Positions 57,561 to 64,000 of a stretch of 64,000 nucleotides of DNA are shown one piece after another (the first letter of the stretch is position 1; every line of letters starts with the position of its first letter). The notes under the pieces were generated by a model that had not been told where the DNA came from, did no database searches, and saw nothing but the letters and a program-made list of their open reading frames with translations. The stretch is from Caenorhabditis elegans (lineage: Eukaryota > Nematoda > Chromadorea > Rhabditida > Rhabditidae). The position numbers were made by a program, and so were the translations under genes. The stretch is taken from assembly GCF_000002985.6 (NCBI RefSeq), contig NC_003282.8:14942001-15006000 (forward strand), in the 5' to 3' direction.

Positions 57561-57894
57561 CGCTCAAAAGTGAATATTGTGTCATTTTTGATTTAATACA
57601 AAACAGGGGACAAATCATCGTTCCTCAAAAAAGGTTTTTTATAGCAACTCAATGAAACAGTTTTTTTTTAATTCTCAAAAAATTCAAAAATTCAGTATCA
57701 TTATTTATTTACAGTTGCGAGCAAAATTATCAATTCATGGTTTTGTAAAAATTAATTGAAACCGTTTTTTTGGAATTGGAGCAAAATTTAAACTTTTTGA
57801 TTTTTGAAGGCAGAGTTTTCAAAATTTTGATACTTTTTCGCATTTTTAATATAAATATCTGAAAATATAAATCTGAACTGCTTGATTGTTAAAT

Positions 57895-57979
57895 TGGATA
57901 CACAGCAAACATTTTCCAACAATTCAACAAATCAACAATGTATGACGGTTTTTGCACTTTCTACGATACGTGTACAAGT
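57895..57979 (+). pseudogene. Degenerate copy of atlastin exon 5 (copy b)
   Basis: GATACACAGCAAACATTTTC followed by CAACAATTCAACAAATCAAC matches exon 5 (48763-48852) closely. The G3 switch glycine codon is changed (DTQG becomes DTQQ), and the 3' end loses part of the VSSVQ segment. The preceding text (CTGAAAATATAAATCTGAAC) is shared with copy c at 63.2 kb. As a GTPase exon it would be non-functional. Confidence 0.85.
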
Positions 57980-58014
57980 TTGTATTTTACTGGAGAATAA
58001 AAGCACGGCTTTTT

Positions 58015-58073
58015 GCAATGCGCCGCACGCTTTTCTTCGTATTTATTTATTTATTTTGCGTGCGGCGCATTGC
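58015..58073. repeat. Hairpin-forming repeat (16-bp perfect arms, 27-bp loop)
   Basis: GCAATGCGCCGCACGC at 58015-58030 pairs with GCGTGCGGCGCATTGC at 58058-58073. The loop contains three ATTT units. It is GC-rich in an AT-rich setting and lies just after exon 5 copy b, probably the end of an inserted element that continues GAATGACTGCGCGGCGGGC. Confidence 0.85.
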
Positions 58074-58143
58074 GAATGACTGCGCGGCGGGCTTTGCCCT
58101 ATTGAAATCGTTCCTAGCGAAAAATTCCCCTTACGAAAACGTA

Positions 58144-58160
58144 CCCCCCCCCCCCCCCCC
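58144..58160 (-). repeat. C17 homopolymer tract (G17 on the minus strand)
   Basis: Seventeen consecutive C between GTA and GGTATTGGGG. With the G11 tract 0.6 kb away on the opposite strand this makes two strong G-quadruplex candidates in one duplicated region. Confidence 0.95.
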
Positions 58161-58559
58161 GGTATTGGGGTAAGTTGGCACGGGAAATTTGAAAATCATA
58201 CTGAAAATTCAAAAATTTAAAGTTAAGATCCTAGAAACCCCCTTACCAGTTTCCACATATATCAGGGACGCGGAACTTGTTTGCTACGAGACGTCTTCGA
58301 TGGTTCCACTTGTCAAGAAATTCCTGTTTGCTGAGTTTTTGTGCACTTGAAGATTCTGAAAAAAACAGAAGAAAAATACATCGGTGACCGAGTTTTCCCC
58401 CATTTACCAAAAATTATCGAAAACATCCAGAAGCCGAGAAGAATGAAATGCATTTTATTTTGAATCATTTTTGGAGTCAATTTGAGAAATAATACATTTA
58501 TTGATTTTTTTTGTTGTTTTTTGTTGAACGTGAATATTAAAAAGAAACCCGTCTGAATT

Positions 58560-61000
58560 TTTTAAATTTCTACTTTTAAAAAATCAACTGTTTCATTATT
58601 ATGACTTATTGGTGATAATATTAAAAAAAAATATTGACTGTATTTTGGTTTTTGGTGTCAAGTTTTTATTAATTTCAGTTAGTTTCTTGAAAAATTGAAG
58701 AAAATCCTCAATTCCCTTGTTTTTTTTTTATTTTTCAAAAATTTGTGATAAATCAATTATTTGTCGTTGATATTACATTTGAAAAAATATTTTTTGATTA
58801 TTTTTTGATTAGGAGAGTTTAGTAAATGGCATACAGTTTGTTTCAGTAAAATAATACCGAGAAAAAAACTTTATACCCAAAACTTATGAAAAAAATTATT
58901 TATTAAAAATGTGCACTTGTGTCTAAAATGTCTGTTTCAATAATGTCTCGAGAAAAAAAGAAAATTTGAGGAAAAAAATTGTGAAAAAGTGTTAAAACTA
59001 TAAAAATAAAAATGTAATTTTGTAGTCTTACATTTCTGCCCCTTTAAATATTTTTATGCGGGAAGTCAAAAAAAATTGTTTCAAAAATTTATTAGACCAT
59101 TGACATCTTTTTGAACTGAACAATTTCACATTTTTTCGAAACAGTAAGTTTTTTTAAGTTAAAAAAATTAGATTTGATTTTTCTCAACTTTTATTTCAAA
59201 AATTGTTTGGTTTTTCTATTTTGTGTATTTTAATTTTTAAAACAATTTTTTTCCGCATAAAAAACATTTAAAGGGGCAGAAAAGTAAGACTACAAAATGC
59301 CACAGACATTCCTGAAACAATGTCAATAATTTTCAATTAATAATTATTTTTCAAAAGTTTCGGGTGTAAAGTTAATTTTTTCTCAAACAAATTTAAAATG
59401 AAAAATAAGACTACAAAAAAAAACATTTTTATACTAATATTTCAGTAAAATCAACAAATTTGTCAATAGTCAAATTATTAGTTTCCCGGGTATTTTAAAA
59501 ATCGTTTTTCGATGATTTTTCTGAAACACAATCAGAAAGATGTTAGTTTTTAAGAATTTTTATTATTATTTTGGGTACTTATGACGTAGTTATGAAGTAT
59601 TGGCGAAACAGTAAAAAATTGAAATTAATTTACTAAAAATAATACTGTTTCATTATTATAATTTATTGTAAAGATTATAATTATTAAGATATTAATACGA
59701 AAAAGAATGTTCTGTGGAGTTGTTCTTGGAATCAAGGGTTTTTCATAATTAGGAAAATCTGAAATTTTCGGCATTTGGCAAAAGTTTGAGCTTCTGATAT
59801 TTTGAAGAAAACTTAGAATATTTATGATAACTCAATATTTTCTCTCGTTGCTCTCAAAATTAATTTCTGATTTTCCATGAAAATCACCAAAAAATGCGAC
59901 AATTTTTTGACGATGTCCAAAATTTCGAAAAAGCATAGGATTTATATTAAATCAAATAATTTGAAACTCGTAGCGTTTCATAATTATTTTCATATGCATT
60001 GCAACAGGAATTCCAGCAATTTGGCATTTTATTTGTGTGTGTTTTTAAAATGTTAGTGAAAAAGTATTTCATTTTTATTTCACTAACACTGAAGAAAAAA
60101 ATTTAATTTCGATAAATGGATTTTTATAATAATTTATAAGTTCATTCGATATTGCAATTATTTCTGGAATGATCTTGGAGCACTGAGGAAACAATAAAAA
60201 AAATTTCAAAAATGTATCATTTAAAAAAATCAACTGTTTCATTGTTATAATTTATTCGAGAGAATATCAAGATAAATATTGAGTCTTCTTCCTTTAGGTT
60301 CAGAAATTCGAAAAACGTTTTTTTGTTCTGGATTTTCGGGGAAAAAACAATTTTTTCCATTAAAGCCATCATATTTGTGATGAAGTAATAGTTTCCCTGG
60401 AAGTTCTAAAATTGTTTTTTTTTTTTAATTTACTCTGAAAAACTAAAAAACAAAACAAAAATGACACTTTTTTTAATTACACTGGCGAAAAAGTAAGACA
60501 ACACATTTTTGTCGACTTGCGAAAAAATTACTGTTTCATCATTATTATTTATTAAAGCGGATTTTATGGAAAATATTTATTTTTCTTTTTCTCTTTGATA
60601 GTCTGTTCATTTAATTTTTTGTCAATATTCTTAGCACTCATATTCGTGGTCAATCAATAGTTTACCCTCGGATGTTTTTTTTTTTCATTTTTAGGTAATG
60701 TTTCAATTATTCGATTTACTCTGGAAACCAAAAATTTTTGACGATATATTTGAGTGGAATAACAATTATAAGAGTCACATTTGCTACGTAAAATGAGAAA
60801 CTGAAATTAGAACTTTCTAAAAGTTTAACTGATTTAACCTTTCTTTTTTTAGTATTTGCGAATGGGAGTAAGTTGGCATTTTTCTATTTTTATGTGAAAA
60901 GTTTGTGAAACAGTAAATATTTTTGTAAAAAAGTTACAGTTTCATTATTAGTAATTTATTGGAAAAATTTTGGAAAAAATATGTTGTTAAAATTTTTACT
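58560..61000. repeat. Segmental duplicate of atlastin intron 2 / intron 7 material
   Basis: AACTGTTTCATTNTTATNAT blocks and the stretch around 60440-60570 (AACACTGGCGAAAAAGTAAG-like, then GCGAAAAAATTACTGTTTCA, then AAAGCGGATTTTA) match 46830-46970. Text at 58890-59060 (ATGTGCACTTGTGTCTAAAA, then GTTAAAACTATAA) matches 51830-51925. Mixed order shows rearrangement after or during duplication. Confidence 0.7.
59017..59297. repeat. Inverted repeat derived from duplicated atlastin intron sequence
   Basis: TTTTGTAGTCTTACATTTCT and the following GCCCCTTTAAATATTTTTATGCGG on the left pair with CCGCATAAAAAACATTTAAA and GGGGCAGAAAAGTAAGACTACAAAA on the right (59252-59297). Weaker pairing extends outward to about 58905 and 59400. 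The left outer part contains an exact piRNA core (58932), and its mirror at about 59312 is the decayed TGAAACAA. Confidence 0.75.
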
Positions 61001-62331
61001 GTTTTCAAATTATCATTTAATAACGAGAAGTATGTCATACGTTTATTAATAAGAGTTTAAACTGTTTTTTTTTTCAGTAAGCCTGAAATTTTTTTGAAAA
61101 AAACTTTTGGTTTTTGAATATTAAAAAATGTTTGATTTATTTGAGTTTTGACTTATCAAGTTTTTGTCAATTTTCAGGCAAAAAAGTGCAAAAATGAAGA
61201 TTCCTTCAAAAAAAAAATTGACTGTTTCTCAAATGTTAGATAATGATCAACTGGAAAAAGAGTCATTATGTTTTTGCATACGTGTACAGTCCCTTTTCTG
61301 TTAATTTTTGGGTACTTATGGGTTTCGTTCCCCCCAAAATGGAGGAGATGTTATGCCATCTTCTGCCTGTAAGTAGCATTGGCAATGTGCCAAGTTTATA
61401 GCAACATAGTACGTTTACAATTTCGCCATTATCTCTAATTTTTATGACGTTTTGTTCGGAAGGAACTTGGATGTGAGTTTAAGTAGCGGTACTTGATTGG
61501 GAGTTGGTGAGTTACACTAAATTAAACACAATAAATGCTCAAACAATTCCAAAAAAAATCAGGAATATTTTGGAATTTTGAAGAAAATTTGTAGCTTTCA
61601 GAATTTTGTTTGAAAGTGTGGAAATTTATTTTTTGAACTGTGATTCAGCTACAATTTATTGGTAAGAATTTAATTTGAAAGGTGGAAAATGAAATTTTAG
61701 AAAATTAAAACATTTTGGGGTGAACGAAACCCATAAGTACCAATTTTTGAAACATTTCAGGGGCTCTCAGGTTACCAGAGCCTTTCTGATTTGTAGAAAA
61801 TTGATCAAATCAAGAAAAAATTAACTTTCTACACAAAGTTTATAAAAAAGCTACTAATTAAACAATATACTGAGGAAAAAATCCATAATTTGCAGTCGGA
61901 AATCAGAGAGAAAAATCTCAAAAAAAAATTTACCGTTTTAAAAAGGTGTTAAAATTATAAGTTTAAAAATATCTTTTAGTTAGCCCGGTTTTCTACTTCG
62001 TTTGAATATTTTTCAGGCTTTAAAACAGAACTGTAGAAAAGCATTCTCTTTAAATTTGTTTAGAAAAAAATTATTTAAAAAAAAATCAACTGTTTCGAAA
62101 AAATTAAAAAGTCGTTAGTAAAAAATAATGTCAATCCTCCCTTCAGTTCCAAAATTTTCATAAATTTGCACGTGAATTTTGATACATCACATTTGGAAAA
62201 AAACTCAACAAATCCGTTTTCACTAAAATAGAAAAATCTGGAAAAAAAATTAAAAATTAAAAAAATGTTTATCGATTCATGACAGTTTTTCTCATAAAAT
62301 ATGCATCCCCACAAAAAAATTAAAATTGCAG

Positions 62332-62543
62332 ATCTTAGTTCACTATTCCGTGAAGAGTTGAAAAAGATGGTACCAAATCTGCTGGGACCCCATATTCTGA
62401 AACCAAAAATAGTGAATGGAAAAACAGTAACATGCCGGAAAATGATACAATATTTCAAAGAATACGCAGCCTCATTCGACGGAGAAACTCTTCCACAACC
62501 ACAAAGTATTCTCAATGCAAATGCAAAATTAATATGTATTGAA
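62332..62543 (+). pseudogene. Truncated duplicate of atlastin exon 8 fused to the gene's 3' flank
   Basis: After an intact-looking TTGCAG acceptor, 212 bp match the first half of exon 8 (52364-52575) with only three substitutions near the 5' end (two amino-acid changes and one silent). At ...ATATGTATTGAA the match stops and sequence like the atlastin 3' flank follows (GTACTATTGAAATTATT...GTGCTGGTGAAACAG, compare 54334-54383). The second half of exon 8 and the membrane-anchor exons are absent. The copy looks recent and cannot encode an anchored atlastin. Confidence 0.9.
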
Positions 62544-63276
62544 TTTTTATCCCACAGAGTACTATGTACTATTGAAATTATTATTTATGAAGTGCTGGTG
62601 AAACAGTGAATTTATGAGAAGTTTTAAAAAATCTGTTTCATTACGCATCATTATCGCGAAACATTGCTAAATCAAAAAATGAAAATAATGAACAGTAAAG
62701 TTGACAATATTAATTTTTTAAGAATAACTATTTGGTTCCTGACAGTGCCCACGACGTAGAATAAAAATAAAAAAAAACTTCAATTAATATAAAAATTAGT
62801 TGCGAAATATATGCAACATATATTTTTCTCATTTTCGGACAGATTTTTTTTCAATTGCTCAAAAAATCAAAATTTAAATATTTTTATTTTCAAACCGTTT
62901 CGGACAAAATTATCAATTCATGGCTTTTTTTAAAAATTAATTGAAACTGTTTTTTGGAGTTAGAAGAAAATTTTAAAAATTTAATTTTCAAAGAAATTTA
63001 AGTTTTTTCTACTTTTTCATATTGTTCACTTAAATTTCAAAGTATCTGAATTTTATGTTTGATGATTCAATAAAGTTTGATGAATTTTATGTACAATGTT
63101 TCTTCGTACTATGAATATTTAACAAATATTTGTATGCTTGAGAGCTAATTCTCAAGTATAACCTAGGGAAAAAAATAAAATCCAAAATTTTGAGTTTTCA
63201 AAATTTTGATACTTTTCGCATTTTTGATATAAATATTTGAAAATATAAATCTGAACTGCTTGATTATTAAATTGGA

Positions 63277-63358
63277 TACACAGCAAACATTTAACAACAA
63301 TTCAACATATAAACAATGTATGACCGTTTTTGCACTTTCTACGATAGTTTGCAAGTTT
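63277..63358 (+). pseudogene. Degenerate copy of atlastin exon 5 (copy c)
   Basis: GATACACAGCAAACATTTAA followed by CAACAATTCAACATATAAAC aligns to exon 5. Like copy b, it carries the DTQQ change, and it ends ACGATAGTTTGCAAG then GTTTG instead of the normal VSSVQ coding. Flanks on both sides (63000-63270, 63360-63885) match 55.6-55.85 and 55.93-56.21 kb, so an approximately 0.9-kb segment was duplicated around the exon. Confidence 0.85.
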
Positions 63359-63499
63359 GTATTTTACTGGAATAAAAACTTTTTAAAAAAATTTTATTTG
63401 GCAATTTTTAAAGTTACCGAAATGTCGATTTTTACGAAAAAAAGGTTTTTTGGGCAATTAAAAATTTTCTGTTTCACATTGTTAATAAGTAAAGGACAA

Positions 63500-64000
63500 T
63501 TTGTCTCTATTCAATTATCACGATTCTTTCCAAATACATAAACATTACTATTATTATTAATGAGTCATAGTGATTAGTTATAAACTCTAGCGAGATTGGT
63601 CAGAAGCATGAAAAAGGTGGCTCCGCGTCAAGGGTGTCATTTTTTTAATTTTTGATTTTACTTTTCAAAAAACCGTCGAGAAATCGAAAAATGACACCTC
63701 TACTCCGAGTACTGATATTTTGGGTGGTATAAAGTTTCTGAAATGAATGCCACATGAAAGATTATGAAGGGTAACATAAATTTTCACAAATTCTGAAACG
63801 CTGCGAAAAAAAGTTATGCATTTTGGCTCGGATCCTATTTGGGTCCATTATATTTCTTAAAAAATCTTTAGTTTCAGGTAAGGCGCATTTTGGATTTTTT
63901 ACCAGGCTACAGTAACTTAATACACTAGATTTGACGACATTTTGCATTAAAACTCAGCAGAAAAAATAAACCTAAAATACTGAATATGGATCGAATTTTC
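63500..64000. other. Right end of the window: duplicated flank plus a small inverted repeat
   Basis: AAGGGTGTCATTTTTTTAAT (63630) faces AAATCGAAAAATGACACCTC (63677) as an inverted repeat. The stretch 63773-63885, including GCTGCGAAAAAAAGTTATGC and a TTTCAGGTAA end, is a diverged twin of 56107-56212. No gene was recognised. Confidence 0.5.

Larger units (their letters stand above)
54376..57660. ncRNA. Predicted 21U-RNA genes downstream of the atlastin gene (seven cores)
   Basis: Minus cores: 54376-54383, 54607-54614, 55334-55341, 57653-57660. Plus cores: 54410-54417, 56042-56049, 56845-56852. The 54376/54410 pair is divergent with 34 bp start to start and is duplicated exactly at 62599/62633. 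The rest of 54.3-58.5 kb is a patchwork of duplicated intron and flank sequence, listed below. Confidence 0.7.
58588..63476. ncRNA. Predicted 21U-RNA genes in the duplicated 58.5-63.5 kb region (nine cores)
   Basis: Plus cores: 58588-58595, 58932-58939, 59645-59652, 60234-60241, 60531-60538, 62633-62640, 63469-63476. Minus cores: 60906-60913, 62599-62606. Cores 58588, 59645, 60234 and 60531 sit in the same CATTATTAT / TTTATT context as intron 2 cores of the atlastin gene, so they are paralogous promoters. Many one-base variants (CGAAACAG, CTGTTTCT, CTGTTTCG) are interspersed. No protein gene was found at 60.9-62.3 kb. Confidence 0.7.

Noticed and set aside
1-64000. CRISPR array or prokaryotic operon explanation for the regularly recurring octamers
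   Set aside because: Spacing is irregular, the repeat is only eight bases, both orientations occur, and spliced metazoan genes are present throughout.

Overview
This window looks like genomic DNA of a Caenorhabditis nematode, most probably C. elegans. The base composition is about 70% AT, introns follow the worm pattern (many short with TTTTCAG-type acceptors, others kilobases long), and there is a short cuticle collagen, a DUF229 protein and an atlastin. The dominant signal is not a protein gene. By eye I count 105 exact copies of the octamer CTGTTTCA (63 on +, 42 on -), against roughly 2 expected for this composition. CTGTTTCA is the core of the Ruby motif, the upstream promoter of C. elegans type 1 21U-RNAs (piRNAs bound by PRG-1). 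Known type 1 genes are concentrated in two domains of chromosome IV, so I infer that the window lies inside one of them. Each core predicts one tiny Pol II transcription unit whose 21U 5' U (in a YRNT context) should lie about 38-44 nt downstream.

Layout: 0.3-3.3 kb, a two-RING protein on -, with piRNA promoters in its introns. 3.7-7.1 kb, three diverged copies of a piRNA-bearing unit and other repeats. 8.0-9.4 kb, a large inverted repeat carrying four cores. 8.8-12.2 kb, a small secreted-protein gene on + whose long intron contains a piRNA-bearing tandem repeat (10.2-11.9 kb). 12.4-16.9 kb, a complete eight-exon DUF229 gene on -, in a motif desert. 19.3-24.8 kb, a tandem array of diverged units with co-oriented piRNA promoters, ending at a LINE fragment. 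26-39 kb, gene-poor piRNA cluster with local duplications and two GC-richer islands without recognised genes. 39.6-54.2 kb, a ten-exon atlastin GTPase gene on + with 23 cores in its introns and a complete collagen gene nested antisense in intron 2. 54-64 kb, a patchwork of segmental duplications of the atlastin locus with stray exon copies, fold-back elements and two long G/C homopolymer tracts.

The protein genes are functionally unrelated to each other: a RING protein, a secreted orphan, a DUF229 membrane protein, a cuticle collagen and an ER-shaping GTPase. What unites the window is the piRNA promoter field, which occupies introns and intergenic DNA on both strands and appears to have grown by tandem, inverted and segmental duplication. 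Exon models are by eye from splice signals, phase and family knowledge. 21U positions are predictions without small-RNA data.
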